Origin: Paenibacillus mesophilus
Lineage (GTDB): Bacteria; Bacillota; Bacilli; Paenibacillales; NBRC-103111
Assembly: GCF_005938385.1 (NCBI RefSeq)
Contig: NZ_VCRA01000012.1
Coordinates: 180,792 to 244,791 of the forward strand
Reading direction: 5' to 3'
Length of the DNA: 64,000 bases
Positions 8,974 to 17,936 of the stretch are shown here, piece by piece. Below the pieces are notes generated by a model. It had not been told where the DNA came from, made no database searches, and worked only from the letters and a program-made list of their open reading frames with translations. Numbering within the stretch: the first letter of the stretch is position 1; the number at the start of each line of letters is the position of its first letter. The position numbers were made by a program, and so were the translations under genes.

Positions 8974-10503
8974 ATGAACGGAAGAAAGCTTTGGGTTCCG
9001 CTTGGAATGACGACTGTGCTGTTGGCCGGCTCGGTTTTGTCCGGCTGCGGTTCGGACAACGCATCGAACGGAAGCGGGAAGGGCGATGCCGCCTCGGGAG
9101 GGGCGCCGGTCAAGCTGCAGATGGCGATGGCCGCGTCCGGACTGCCCGCACCGGATGCCGACGATATCAAGAAGACGATCGACAAGAAGCTGAACGTCGA
9201 TCTTCAGCTGACCGCAATCGCATCAGGCGACGATTACAAGAGCCAGATCCGGGTTCGCCTGTCCGGGGGTAACTTTCCTGATCTATTCTCGGTCGATTTC
9301 TCCGATGTGAAGGAATTCGCCGACAAGGGGCTGCTGCTCGATCTGACGCCGTACATGGATAAGGAATTGAAAGGCGCGAAAGACTTTGTAGTCGGACAGT
9401 CGCCGAATATATTGAAGAAGGTGACCGTGAACGGCAAAATGTATGCGGTTCCGCGTACCGGCGACGTTCCGTTCTCCTCGATGTGGGTGCGCAAAGATTG
9501 GCTGGATAAGCTTAGCTTGAAGGTGCCGACCAATCTGGACGAATTTATGGCGGTCGCGAAAGCGTTCACCGAACAAGATCCGGACGGCAACGGCAAGAAG
9601 GACACGTACGGCATTACGGGCGCCAAGCTTGACGGCTTCGCCACGATTTTCGGCTCGTACGGCGTCGGCCTTCCCGGCACGTTCTACCAGAAGGACGGCA
9701 AGGTGATGAATGCTTATTACGATCCCGCCATGCCGGAAGCGCTCAAATATATCAAATCGCTGTTCGATGCGGGCGTAGTCGATCCCGAGATTATGACGAA
9801 CAAAGGCAACGTCGAAGTGCAGAAGGCGTTTCAGGGCAAAGCCGGCCTCATCTTCAAAGGCTGGACCGATATCGCCAAGGACGAATTCGTCGCGCAGTAC
9901 AAGGCGATCAATCCGAAGGCGGATTGGGTGCAGATGAACCCGGTGAAAGGACCGGGCGGCCAATATGACGGCTCCTACGACTACGATCGTCCGTCCCGCT
10001 ACTGGGTCATTCCGAAGGCGCTCGAGAAAGATAAGGCGAAGCTGCAAAAGGTGTTCGACCTGATCAACTACGTGTCCGGCAAGGAAGGCAACACGCTCGT
10101 CATGTACGGGCTCGAGAACAAGCACTACAACATGAAGAACGGCAAGCTCGAGCCGACCGAGCTGATGGCGAAGGAAGGCAACTACTTCAACCTGTATCAA
10201 ATTACCGGCCGTCCGAACAAAGAATATTTGGCGATCAAATTCCCGAACCAGGCCGCCGCTACCGAGTTCGCGATCAAAACTCCGCGTATCTCTTCCTTCG
10301 ACAGCTCGGTCATTCCGCCGACCGGCTTCAACAAAGCGGACGCCGACCGGTTCGCGGAAGAAGAAATGATCAAGTTCGTGACGGGCAAACGTCCGATCGG
10401 CGAATACGGCGATTTCCTCAAGACGTTGGAAACGACGTTCAAATACAAAACGTATGTCGACGAGGGTGCGAAACAAATCAAAGAGCAAGGCTTCGTGAAG
10501 TAA
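8974..10503 (+). CDS. ABC sugar-binding lipoprotein, LplA/YtcQ type
   Basis: 509-residue lipoprotein. The signal peptide ends at lipobox LSGC (about residues 22–25) with a Ser/Gly-rich linker behind it. The body has the features of the large (about 500-residue) binding proteins that pair with LplB/LplC permeases: a PDLFSVD-like early motif, MWVRKDWLDKL, and EQDPDGNGKKDTYGIT, a calcium-loop-like stretch. ATG 8974 was chosen for AAGGGGAAC just upstream; an ATG at 8953 is also in frame. Last transport gene of the operon. Substrate not identifiable, but oligosaccharides of plant origin are usual for this family. Confidence 0.9.
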   Translation: MNGRKLWVPLGMTTVLLAGSVLSGCGSDNASNGSGKGDAASGGAPVKLQMAMAASGLPAPDADDIKKTIDKKLNVDLQLTAIASGDDYKSQIRVRLSGGNFPDLFSVDFSDVKEFADKGLLLDLTPYMDKELKGAKDFVVGQSPNILKKVTVNGKMYAVPRTGDVPFSSMWVRKDWLDKLSLKVPTNLDEFMAVAKAFTEQDPDGNGKKDTYGITGAKLDGFATIFGSYGVGLPGTFYQKDGKVMNAYYDPAMPEALKYIKSLFDAGVVDPEIMTNKGNVEVQKAFQGKAGLIFKGWTDIAKDEFVAQYKAINPKADWVQMNPVKGPGGQYDGSYDYDRPSRYWVIPKALEKDKAKLQKVFDLINYVSGKEGNTLVMYGLENKHYNMKNGKLEPTELMAKEGNYFNLYQITGRPNKEYLAIKFPNQAAATEFAIKTPRISSFDSSVIPPTGFNKADADRFAEEEMIKFVTGKRPIGEYGDFLKTLETTFKYKTYVDEGAKQIKEQGFVK

Positions 10504-10533
10504 CCGGGCGAAGCTATATCGGGAGGAGATCGA

Positions 10534-11832
10534 ATGGGCAAGCAAACTTATGACGTCCTTGTGGCCGGCGGCGGTCCGAGCGGCATCGCGGCTGCAGTAG
10601 CGGCGGCAAGGCTCGGGGCGGATACGCTTCTGGTCGAGCGGTACGGTTTTCTGGGCGGTGCGGGAACGGCGATGATGGTGAATCCGTGGATGTCTTATTG
10701 GGCCTCCGGCGGCAGCAACGTACAGCTCATATTCGGCGTGCTGCAGGAGCTGATCGACCGGATGACCGAGATGGGGATGTATGGCCATCCGAAGCAGCGA
10801 ACCGCGTTCGACCCGGAAGCGTTGAAGGTTGCGGCGGAGCAGCTGTGCCGGGAGGCGGGCGTCAAGCTGCTGTACCACTCCTTCCTCGGCGAAGCGGTCA
10901 TGGAGGAGTCGGGGACGCGGATCGCTGCGGTCAAGTTCGCCAACAAAGCCGGACTCGTCGAGATGAAGGCGAATCTATACGTCGATGCGACCGGCGATGC
11001 CGACCTGGCCGCACTCGCCGGGGCCGAAGTCGAGAAGGGGCGTGAGGTCGACAGCCTGAGCCAGCCGATGACGCTTAACTTCCGGATGGCGAACGTCGAC
11101 GTGGACCGTCTGCCGTCGCGGGCGGCGATTACCGAGCTGTACAAGGAAGCGAAGCGGCGGGGCGACATCCAATGCCCGCGCGAGGACGTGCTGTGGTTTT
11201 ACGCGAACCAGCCCGGCGTCATCCATTTCAATACGACCCGGGTCGTCCGCAAGGACGCGACGAATCCGTGGGAGCTGACGGAAGCGGAGATCGAAGGGCG
11301 GCGCCAGGTGCAGCAGCTTGTCGCCTTCCTGAAGGCCGAGGTGGCGGGCTTCGAGGAGGCATATTTGCAGACGACCGCTCCCCAGATCGGGGTGCGGGAA
11401 TCCCGCCGGGTCGTCGGCGAATACAGACTGACCGCGGAAGAACTGCTCGCCTCGTGCCGCTTCGAAGACGTCATCGCCCGGGGCTCTTACCCGGTCGATA
11501 TTCACAACCCGGACGGCGAGGGCACGATATTGAAGCATTTGCCGCAAGGGGAATGGTACGACATCCCGTTCCGGGCGCTCGTGCCGAAGAAAATCGAGAA
11601 CTTGCTCATCGGCGGCCGTCCGATCTCGGCCACGCATGAAGCGCATTCGGCGATCCGGGTGCAGCCGATCGCGATGGCGATCGGGCAAGCGGCCGGTACG
11701 GCTGCGGCGCTGTGCGCGACCGGGCAAGTGAAGCCGCGCGAGCTCGATGTCCGCCAGGTGCAGGAGGCGCTCACCCGGCAGGGTGCGGTGCTCGGTTTAT
11801 CCGGAGACGCTGTCCCCGGAGCGGCGGGATAA
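10534..11832 (+). CDS. FAD-dependent oxidoreductase
   Basis: 432-residue flavoprotein. The N-terminal dinucleotide-binding motif GGGPSGIAAAVAAARLGAD (about residues 10–28) ends in the acidic LLVER, followed by GFLGGAGTAMMVNPW. A C-terminal FAD contact LLIGGRPISATHEAHSAIR and AIGQAAGTAAALCA match the FAD_oxidored family that often accompanies sugar ABC operons in Paenibacillaceae. GGGAGGAG precedes the ATG. Only 30 bp separate it from the binding-protein gene, so it is probably the last gene of the operon. It likely oxidises the imported sugar or a derivative; the substrate is unknown. Confidence 0.85.
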   Translation: MGKQTYDVLVAGGGPSGIAAAVAAARLGADTLLVERYGFLGGAGTAMMVNPWMSYWASGGSNVQLIFGVLQELIDRMTEMGMYGHPKQRTAFDPEALKVAAEQLCREAGVKLLYHSFLGEAVMEESGTRIAAVKFANKAGLVEMKANLYVDATGDADLAALAGAEVEKGREVDSLSQPMTLNFRMANVDVDRLPSRAAITELYKEAKRRGDIQCPREDVLWFYANQPGVIHFNTTRVVRKDATNPWELTEAEIEGRRQVQQLVAFLKAEVAGFEEAYLQTTAPQIGVRESRRVVGEYRLTAEELLASCRFEDVIARGSYPVDIHNPDGEGTILKHLPQGEWYDIPFRALVPKKIENLLIGGRPISATHEAHSAIRVQPIAMAIGQAAGTAAALCATGQVKPRELDVRQVQEALTRQGAVLGLSGDAVPGAAG

Positions 11833-11845
11833 TAGAAGAAACGAC

Positions 11846-11890
11846 AGGGACTGCCCGTATGCGATTCTTCGTGGCGGTCTCTTTCTTTTA
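11846..11890 (+). terminator. Terminator of the sugar-transport operon
   Basis: AGGGACTGCC (11846–11855) pairs with GGCGGTCTCT (11873–11882), with two G·U pairs, followed by TTCTTTTA. Confidence 0.6.
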
Positions 11891-11999
11891 GTTGCGAGAT
11901 TTGGGAATGAGAGGGCGATATGATGGGTCTTTATGTCCAAGCATCCGACGACGAACCTGCATACACTGGCAGTATCTAACGGACGGGAGGTGGAGATCC

Positions 12000-12185
12000 A
12001 TGGACAAACAGCTCCTTTCTTACGTCGGAGGCATTCTGGGCGGATATGTGCTTACGGAATTGCCCTTAAGCGGCACGTTCTTGTCCGGCGTTGAACAAAT
12101 CATTGACGGCGTAGGCGTTCTTTCTATGATCCTGTTCTCGGGCACGCTTATTTACAAAGGCATCAAAACGTTGTGGGGCAAGTAA
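12000..12185 (+). CDS. Small membrane protein of unknown function
   Basis: 61 residues, MDKQLLSYVGGILGGYVL..., with two hydrophobic stretches (about 7–22 and 36–54) and a short basic end (KGIKTLWGK). GGGAGGTGGAG lies just before the ATG and a terminator follows, so it is probably a real single-gene unit. The arrangement is slightly holin-like, but no lysin or phage gene is near. I do not recognise the family. Confidence 0.65.
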   Translation: MDKQLLSYVGGILGGYVLTELPLSGTFLSGVEQIIDGVGVLSMILFSGTLIYKGIKTLWGK

Positions 12186-12220
12186 TGTAGATGTAGTCGA
12201 CCATAGTGACAACATAGAAA

Positions 12221-12262
12221 GGCGGCCGAATGGAATCATCCATCCGGTCGTCTTTTCTTTTC
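12221..12262 (+). terminator. Rho-independent terminator
   Basis: GGCGGCCGAATGGA pairs with TCCATCCGGTCGTC, followed by TTTTCTTTTC. It ends the small membrane-protein gene. Confidence 0.75.
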
Positions 12263-12300
12263 GCCGATCCTGTTATTTTCATATCTGGCGGGGAATAGTA

Positions 12301-12341
12301 AAAGAAAAGAAGGACCGAGAGCCGTTATGGCTTCGGTCCTT
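12301..12341 (-). terminator. Terminator of the murR–nagB–nagA operon
   Basis: On the minus strand AAGGACCGA pairs with TCGGTCCTT around an inner AGCC/GGCT stem, followed by CTTTTCTTTT. Confidence 0.8.
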
Positions 12342-12360
12342 ACAGGCTCTTCCGGGTGGA

Positions 12361-13536
12361 TTATCCCCGGAACGGCTCGATTTCGTTGCCGAGCACCCAG
12401 ATGCGCTGCAGCGCAAGGTCGGGGCTGACAAGCAAAACATCGGCCTGCTTGCCGGCTTCGAGACTGCCCGTCCTCTCGAAAATGCCGAGCTGGCGGGCCG
12501 GGTTGCCGCTCATATAGCGGCTGGCTTGCGGTACGGTTACGCCGACCTTGTCCGTGACGTAGCGGAGCGCGCCGATCATCGTCAGCGTGCTGCCGGCCAA
12601 GCTGTTGCCTTCCTTCAGCGTGGCGACGCCGCCGCTCACGTTGACCGCCAAGCCGCCCAAATCATAGATGCCGTCTTCCAAGCCTGCGGCCGACATGGCG
12701 TCGGTAATCATGATCAGATTGTCTTCCGTCTTCGTCTTCGTCAACAGACGGATGCAGGCCGGATGCACATGATGGCCGTCCGCAATAATTTCCGCGCGGA
12801 TGCGGTCGTCGCTCATGACGGCGCCCACGGTGCCGGGATTGCGGTGATGCAGTCCGGTCATCGCATTGAACGTATGCACCGCTTGGTTGAGTCCCGCATC
12901 GGCGGCGGCGATCACCTGATCATAGGTAGCGTCCGTATGGGCCGCGGCGGCATTGATGCCGTTTTGGCGGAGCCAGGATATGAGCTCGAGAGCGCCTTCC
13001 GTCTCGGGGGCGAGCGACAGCTGAAGGATCAGGCCGGGATGCTTCGCAACCCATTCCTCGAGCCATTCTTTTTGCGGAGGCACGATGTAGGCCGGGTTTT
13101 GCGCGCCTTTATATTTTACGTTGATGAAAGGCCCTTCCAGATGGACGCCGACCACTTGCGCGTATGGCATGGCGCCCGCACGGTAATCGTCCACGACGTC
13201 CAATACTTTCGCCAAATGATCCTTCGGTCCGGTCAGCGTCGTTGCCACGATCGACGTGGTTCCGTGTCCGGCGTGGAACTTCGTAATCGTATCGAGCGAT
13301 TCCCGGCTCGCATCCATGAAGTCGGCCCCGTATCCGCCATGCACGTGCACATCGACGAAGCCGGGCAACACCCAGCCGCCTTTGGCGTCGATCGTCTCCG
13401 CACTTGTCGCCTCGATTTCGGACGCTGTACGGCCGATCGACTCGATTTTTCCACCGGCAAGAACGATGAAGCCGCCTTCGATCACTTCGTTTTCGGTTAC
13501 GATGTTTGCATTCGTTATGATTACTTTTCCGTTCAT
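12361..13536 (-). CDS. nagA: N-acetylglucosamine-6-phosphate deacetylase
   Basis: 391 residues; cytoplasmic metal-dependent amidohydrolase that turns GlcNAc-6-phosphate into glucosamine-6-phosphate and acetate. Visible signatures: HVHGGYGADFMD (metal site), HLEGPFI, AAHTDATYDQ and the catalytic Asp region MITDAMSAAG. The start overlaps the nagB stop (ATGA, 4 nt), so nagA is translated after nagB in the same transcript. An in-frame extension upstream of this ATG lies inside nagB and is not used. Together with nagB it feeds amino sugars, including those from cell-wall turnover, into glycolysis. Confidence 0.95.
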   Translation of the reverse strand: MNGKVIITNANIVTENEVIEGGFIVLAGGKIESIGRTASEIEATSAETIDAKGGWVLPGFVDVHVHGGYGADFMDASRESLDTITKFHAGHGTTSIVATTLTGPKDHLAKVLDVVDDYRAGAMPYAQVVGVHLEGPFINVKYKGAQNPAYIVPPQKEWLEEWVAKHPGLILQLSLAPETEGALELISWLRQNGINAAAAHTDATYDQVIAAADAGLNQAVHTFNAMTGLHHRNPGTVGAVMSDDRIRAEIIADGHHVHPACIRLLTKTKTEDNLIMITDAMSAAGLEDGIYDLGGLAVNVSGGVATLKEGNSLAGSTLTMIGALRYVTDKVGVTVPQASRYMSGNPARQLGIFERTGSLEAGKQADVLLVSPDLALQRIWVLGNEIEPFRG

Positions 13537-14264
13537 GCGTTTAAGAGCCTCCCGGATGCGGTGTCCAGCAAGACGACGACGTGTGGATGGGTTTGCAGCA
13601 GGGATGCCGGGCATTCGGTCGTGATCGGACCGGTAAGAGCCTTATGCACGATTTCCGCTTTGTCCGCGCCGCGCACGACGAGCAGAATCATTTTGGCTTT
13701 CAAGATCGTGCCTACGCCCATCGTGAGCGCATGCGTCGGCACTTCGTCGATCGAATCGAAGAAGCGGGCGTTCGCTTCGCGCGTTTCGTCCTTCAGCTTG
13801 ACGATGTGCGTGCCGCTGACGAGCGCGTGGTCCGGCTCGTTGAAGCCGATATGGCCGTTATGGCCGAGGCCGAGCAGCTGCAGGTCGATTTGCTTGGCGT
13901 CTTCCAGATGCTGATTGTATTTGGCGCACTCCTGCTCCAAATCGGCGGCGTTGCCGTTCGGAATGTGCGTACGCTCGGGTGACAAGTCGACATGCCCGAA
14001 CAGATGGTGCTTCATGTAAGCGTGATAGCTCTCCGGGTGATCTTCCGGAATGCCGACATACTCGTCCAGATTGAACGTCGTAACCGATTTGAAGCTGACC
14101 ATTCCTTTGCGGTACGTTTTGACGATTTCTTCGTAAATGCCGACCGGGGTTCCTCCCGTGGCCAAGCCGAGCACGGCTCTCGGATTCGTCTGTACGAGCC
14201 CGGTAATGATGCCGGCGCCCGCTTCGTTCAATTCTTCATTGGAGCGGAATGTTAAAATGTTCAT
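13533..14264 (-). CDS. nagB: Glucosamine-6-phosphate deaminase
   Basis: 243 residues; converts glucosamine-6-phosphate to fructose-6-phosphate and ammonia. Signatures LATGGTPVGIYEEIV (phosphate loop), FNLDEYVGI, GLGHNGHIGFNEP and a C-terminal TGPITTECPASLLQ. Length is normal for the short Bacillus-type enzyme, which lacks the allosteric extension of enterobacterial NagB. The start (GGGAGAT upstream) lies 2 nt after the murR stop, and its own stop overlaps nagA. Confidence 0.95.
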   Translation of the reverse strand: MNILTFRSNEELNEAGAGIITGLVQTNPRAVLGLATGGTPVGIYEEIVKTYRKGMVSFKSVTTFNLDEYVGIPEDHPESYHAYMKHHLFGHVDLSPERTHIPNGNAADLEQECAKYNQHLEDAKQIDLQLLGLGHNGHIGFNEPDHALVSGTHIVKLKDETREANARFFDSIDEVPTHALTMGVGTILKAKMILLVVRGADKAEIVHKALTGPITTECPASLLQTHPHVVVLLDTASGRLLNA

Positions 14265-14266
14265 GA

Positions 14267-15124
14267 CTATCTCCCTTTTTCTTTGCGGTATTTTTTGACC
14301 ATCTGGTAGGAAAGCTCCAGCTTCGGCACGTAGTCGTCGAACGATTCGCTGATAAGGCCGGTAAACAAAATGTCGATGACGTGCAGCTGCGCGATCCGCG
14401 ACGCCATATCGCCGCGGCGCATGCCCTCCTCGAGCGACGAAGTGTACAGCGGGATGTCCGCGAGGGCGGAAAGCGTGTTCGGTCCGAACTTGGTCAGCGA
14501 CACGGTCGTCGCTCCGCGCTCCTTGGCGCACCGCAGCGCATCGATCGTTTCCGGCGTTTCGCCCGAATAGGAGATGGCGAAGGCGGTATCTCCTTCACTT
14601 AGGCCCGAGGCCGAAGTAATCTGCATATGCGGGTCGGAGAAGGCGGTCGCTTTCTTGCCGATCCGGATCAGCTTCTGGTAGAAGTCCTGCGCCACTACAC
14701 CGGAGGTGGCCACTCCGTAAATATCAATTTGACCGGCGCCGCGAAGCGCGCCGAGAGCTTGCTCGAGCTGCTTCGGATCGAGCAGGCGGGATGTATCGGA
14801 TATGGAGCGGATATGGTTCGCTTCCATGGCGGCGACTATGCTTTCCAGCGTGTTGCCGGCGACGATGTCCTGGTACGACTCGGCCGTCGGCTGCAGGGCG
14901 AGCTCGGTAGCCAGCTGCATTTTCAAGCCCGAGAAGCCCCCGGCGTGAAAGTTTTTGCAGAACCGGGACACGGTCGCGGCGCTCGTCTGGGATTGGTCGG
15001 CCAGCTCCGTTATGCCGAGGCGCACGACGAGCTGCGGATGATCGGCTATAAAAGCGGCAAGCGCCTGCTCCTTCGGGTTCAAGTTCGGCATTTGCTCGCG
15101 GATCGATCTCAATAAATCGGACAT
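14267..15124 (-). CDS. MurR/RpiR-family transcriptional regulator
   Basis: 285 residues: N-terminal helix-turn-helix domain of the RpiR type (ITELADQSQTSAATVSRFCKN, residues ~35–55) and C-terminal SIS sugar-phosphate domain (GVATSGVVAQDFYQKL ... AISYSGETPETIDAL). It is the first gene of the operon with nagB and nagA, so it most likely senses an amino-sugar phosphate (GlcNAc-6-P, GlcN-6-P or MurNAc-6-P) and controls its own operon. Two AT-rich palindromes upstream are candidate operators. Confidence 0.88.
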   Translation of the reverse strand: MSDLLRSIREQMPNLNPKEQALAAFIADHPQLVVRLGITELADQSQTSAATVSRFCKNFHAGGFSGLKMQLATELALQPTAESYQDIVAGNTLESIVAAMEANHIRSISDTSRLLDPKQLEQALGALRGAGQIDIYGVATSGVVAQDFYQKLIRIGKKATAFSDPHMQITSASGLSEGDTAFAISYSGETPETIDALRCAKERGATTVSLTKFGPNTLSALADIPLYTSSLEEGMRRGDMASRIAQLHVIDILFTGLISESFDDYVPKLELSYQMVKKYRKEKGR

Positions 15125-15153
15125 GACGGCGGCTCCTCACCTCTTTTGCCGAC

Positions 15154-15198
15154 GAAAATAATTTTTGTATATTTTTATTCTACATGAAAATGATTTTC
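15154..15198 (-). promoter_or_regulatory. Paired AT-rich palindromes, candidate operator of the nag operon
   Basis: Two similar 13-bp palindromes, GAAAATAATTTTT (15154–15166) and GAAAATGATTTTC (15186–15198), stand 32 bp apart, three helical turns, about 30–75 bp upstream of the murR start. Same-face paired sites are common for dimeric RpiR-type regulators. Assignment to the murR product is inference. Confidence 0.5.
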
Positions 15199-15341
15199 TT
15201 TGCTAGTAGGGAACGATACGGCCGCGGAAAGACCGGCACCCGCCCGGCAATCGGGTACGACTGCATTGACATAACGCCCCGATCATGCTTTGATAGTTAT
15301 TATTTCCTTAAATAGACGATTGCAAAAGGAGACTGTCAACC

Positions 15342-16007
15342 ATGAAACGAGCTTGTCCGGAAGCGATGCTGTTCGATCTCGACGGAACGTTGTTCCAGAC
15401 GGAAACGCTGCTGCTTCCCGCCTACGACGCTGCGTTCGAGCAAATGAACCGGGAAGGAAGCTACACCAAAGGAACGCCGCCGAAGGAGCTCATCCTGAGC
15501 AGTCTCGGCATGCTGCTCGAGCACATTTGGGCAAGGGTGCTCCCGGATGCCGATGAACAAGTACGCCGCCGTGCGGACGAGCTGCTGCTGCATCATCAGG
15601 TGGAAGGGTTGAAGCGGGGGGACGGAACGTTTTACCCCGGGGTGCAACAAACGCTGCGGGCGCTTCATGCAAAAGGGGTCAAATTGTTTGTGGCGAGCAA
15701 TGGGCTCGAACAATATGTAAAGGATGTTATCGGGCTGAAAGGGTTGGGTGAGCTGTTTACCGGACTGTACAGTGCGGGAGAATACCAAACCCGCTCCAAA
15801 GTCGATCTGGTCAAGCTGCTGCTCGAGCATCACGGGATCAAGTCGGCGTGGATGGTCGGCGACCGCTCGTCCGACGTCGAGGCGGGCAAAGGCAACGGCC
15901 TGCCCGTCGTAGGCTGCAAGTACGCCCAATTCGGCAAGGACAGCGAGCTGGAAGGCGCGGATATGATCATTACGGATTTTGCGCAAATACTCGAGCTGGT
16001 GGAGTAG
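15342..16007 (+). CDS. HAD-family phosphatase
   Basis: 221-residue hydrolase of the haloacid dehalogenase superfamily, phosphoglycolate-phosphatase/beta-phosphoglucomutase-like. Motif I LFDLDGTLFQTE (nucleophile Asp, residues ~10–15), an alpha-helical cap ~20–85, motif II LFVASNG, motif III Lys in YQTRSKVDLV and motif IV MVGDRSSDVEAGKGNG. AAAAGGAGA precedes the ATG. It stands alone between divergent nag and convergent efflux genes. The substrate, a phosphorylated metabolite, cannot be predicted. Confidence 0.87.
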   Translation: MKRACPEAMLFDLDGTLFQTETLLLPAYDAAFEQMNREGSYTKGTPPKELILSSLGMLLEHIWARVLPDADEQVRRRADELLLHHQVEGLKRGDGTFYPGVQQTLRALHAKGVKLFVASNGLEQYVKDVIGLKGLGELFTGLYSAGEYQTRSKVDLVKLLLEHHGIKSAWMVGDRSSDVEAGKGNGLPVVGCKYAQFGKDSELEGADMIITDFAQILELVE

Positions 16008-16030
16008 GGGAAAGTTATCGTAACAATGAC

Positions 16031-16058
16031 GAAAGGGGCATCTTCGGATGCCCTTTTC
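16031..16058 (+). terminator. Terminator of the HAD gene
   Basis: GAAAGGGGCATC and GGATGCCCTTTTC form a stem with a TTC loop; the T-rich end is part of the stem. Confidence 0.75.
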
Positions 16059-16117
16059 GTATGCGTTAAGCGTTTAATGCCCTATAGAAGAAAATAACAG
16101 CGTATGCCAACTCTTAG

Positions 16118-16163
16118 CAAAAAAACAGCCTGTGAGTGAGCATCTCGCTCTCGCACAGGCTGT
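16118..16163 (-). terminator. Terminator of the efflux pump gene
   Basis: ACAGCCTGTG (16125–16134) pairs with CACAGGCTGT (16154–16163); on the minus strand the stem is followed by seven T residues. Confidence 0.85.
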
Positions 16164-16176
16164 CATTATTATTACG

Positions 16177-17721
16177 TTACATATGACCCACAGGGCCCGG
16201 CTCCAGGTTTCCGTTTTCCTTAGCGGTTTTGGACGGAAGCTCCATTCTCGCCTTGCCGAGCATCAAGACGAAGACGAGGCCGACGGCGATGATCAGGATG
16301 GACGCCAGGAATAAATACGAAATCGAACCGGCCAAAGCCTTTGTGGCGCTTTGAACGACTTCCGGCGGCAGCGTGTTTCGTACTTGCGGAATGAGCAGCG
16401 CCTTCGGATCGGAAAATTGTGCGGCTTGCGCCGGGTCTGGGAACACCGACTCGATCCGCGACTTATAGTCGACCTTCTGCAGTACCCCGAGCACGGTGAC
16501 GCCGAGCGCCGAGCCGATCGTCCGGAAGAACGTAATGAGCGAGATGGCCGCCCCTTTATATTGTCCGGGCAATCCGTGCAGCACGGAAATGTTCAGCACG
16601 ACGAAGTTGACGCCGATGCCGAGTCCGACGAGCACCATGTAGAGCGTAACGGTCCAGCGGGGCGTGTCCACGGTCATCGTCCCGAGCAGCGCCATCGCTC
16701 CGGCCAAAATGATCGTCGAGATCAGCATAATGTTCCGATACGACATTTTGTTGACCATCGGACCGCCGAGCACGCTACTCGCGACAACCGCAAGCATCAT
16801 CGGGGTCAGCGTCTGGCCGGCCGCGCTCGCGGATTCGCCGTAGACGCCCTGAATGAATAGCGGAATATACGTCGCTCCGGACACCATAATAATGCCGTAC
16901 AGAAAGCCGATTGCCTGACTGGCCGTGAACAGCCGGTTTTTGAACAGCTTCAGTTCGACGATCGGATCGGCCGTCTTGCGTTCGGCCGCAAGGAACAGCG
17001 CGAAACAGACGACGAATAGGGCGAACAGGCCGATAATTTGCCACGATCCCCAAGCGTACGTGTCCGAGCCGGCGAGCTCGATTGCGAACATGAAGCTGAG
17101 TATGGCGGTGACGAGCGTAGTGGCGCCGGCCCAATCGATCTTCTGCTTGCGGTGGGCGGCTTTCTCGCGATAGCCGAAATGCATGAGCGCAATGGCGACC
17201 AGGCCGATAGGCAAATTGATGTAGAACACCCAGCGCCAATCGATATAGTCGGTAATGTAAGCGCCCAGTGCAGGGCCGAACACGCTGGACAGCCCGAAGA
17301 CGGCACCGAACAAGCCGTTCATCTTGCCGCGCTTCTCCGGCGGGAAAATATCGAAGATGACGGCGAAAGCGATCGGCATCAAAGCGCCGCCGCCGATCCC
17401 CTGAATCGCCCGGTAAACGATCAGCTCCGTCATGCTGCCGGCGATGCCGCAAAGCACCGAACCGATCAGGAACAGAACAAGCCCGAGCTGAAAAAACAAT
17501 TTCCGGCCATAAATGTCGGATAGCTTGCCGAATATGGGCGTGGCCACGACGGTAGCGATCATGTAGGCGGAGAACACCCACACGTAATGCTCGAAGCCGC
17601 CGAGCTCCGTAATGACCGTAGGCATTGCCGTGGAGACGATCGTCTGGTCGAGCGCCCCGACGAACATGCCGAGGAGCAGGCCGGCCACGACCCAGTTGAT
17701 TTTCGTTTGATTGCGGTCCAT
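16177..17721 (-). CDS. MFS drug-efflux transporter, DHA2 (14-helix) family
   Basis: 514-residue membrane antiporter that exports lipophilic drugs using the proton gradient. The DHA2 signatures are clear: motif D1 LDQTIVSTAMPTV in helix 1, motif A GKLSDIYGRK, motif B YRAIQGIGGGALMP, and motif C GPALGAYITDYIDWRWVF. About 14 hydrophobic helices and a polar C-terminus. It is divergent from the response-regulator gene at 17937, with a 215-bp spacer holding both promoters, so that regulator may control it. Substrate unknown. Confidence 0.92.
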   Translation of the reverse strand: MDRNQTKINWVVAGLLLGMFVGALDQTIVSTAMPTVITELGGFEHYVWVFSAYMIATVVATPIFGKLSDIYGRKLFFQLGLVLFLIGSVLCGIAGSMTELIVYRAIQGIGGGALMPIAFAVIFDIFPPEKRGKMNGLFGAVFGLSSVFGPALGAYITDYIDWRWVFYINLPIGLVAIALMHFGYREKAAHRKQKIDWAGATTLVTAILSFMFAIELAGSDTYAWGSWQIIGLFALFVVCFALFLAAERKTADPIVELKLFKNRLFTASQAIGFLYGIIMVSGATYIPLFIQGVYGESASAAGQTLTPMMLAVVASSVLGGPMVNKMSYRNIMLISTIILAGAMALLGTMTVDTPRWTVTLYMVLVGLGIGVNFVVLNISVLHGLPGQYKGAAISLITFFRTIGSALGVTVLGVLQKVDYKSRIESVFPDPAQAAQFSDPKALLIPQVRNTLPPEVVQSATKALAGSISYLFLASILIIAVGLVFVLMLGKARMELPSKTAKENGNLEPGPVGHM

Positions 17722-17936
17722 ACATTCACCTCTTGGAATTAAAAGGAATTCAAAAAACGGTTCGAACTCTTACTATAATTCAATTGTTGCCCGGAATCCA
17801 TATAAATTTCCGTTAAAATAAAAAATTACCCGCTTGCGCGTCCGGCAGGCAAGCCGAATCGAAGTGCGGTTGCCGCTGGCAATATTTATGGATTATGATA
17901 GCAGGGGGGCATTGAGCGGAAAGGAAGGCAAGCGGA

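Noticed and set aside
9283..10878. Open frame of 531 codons on the minus strand
   Set aside because: Antisense of the binding-protein and FAD-oxidoreductase genes; no start signals or homology by eye.
12526..13914. Open frame of 462 codons on the plus strand
   Set aside because: Antisense of nagA and nagB, both unambiguous.
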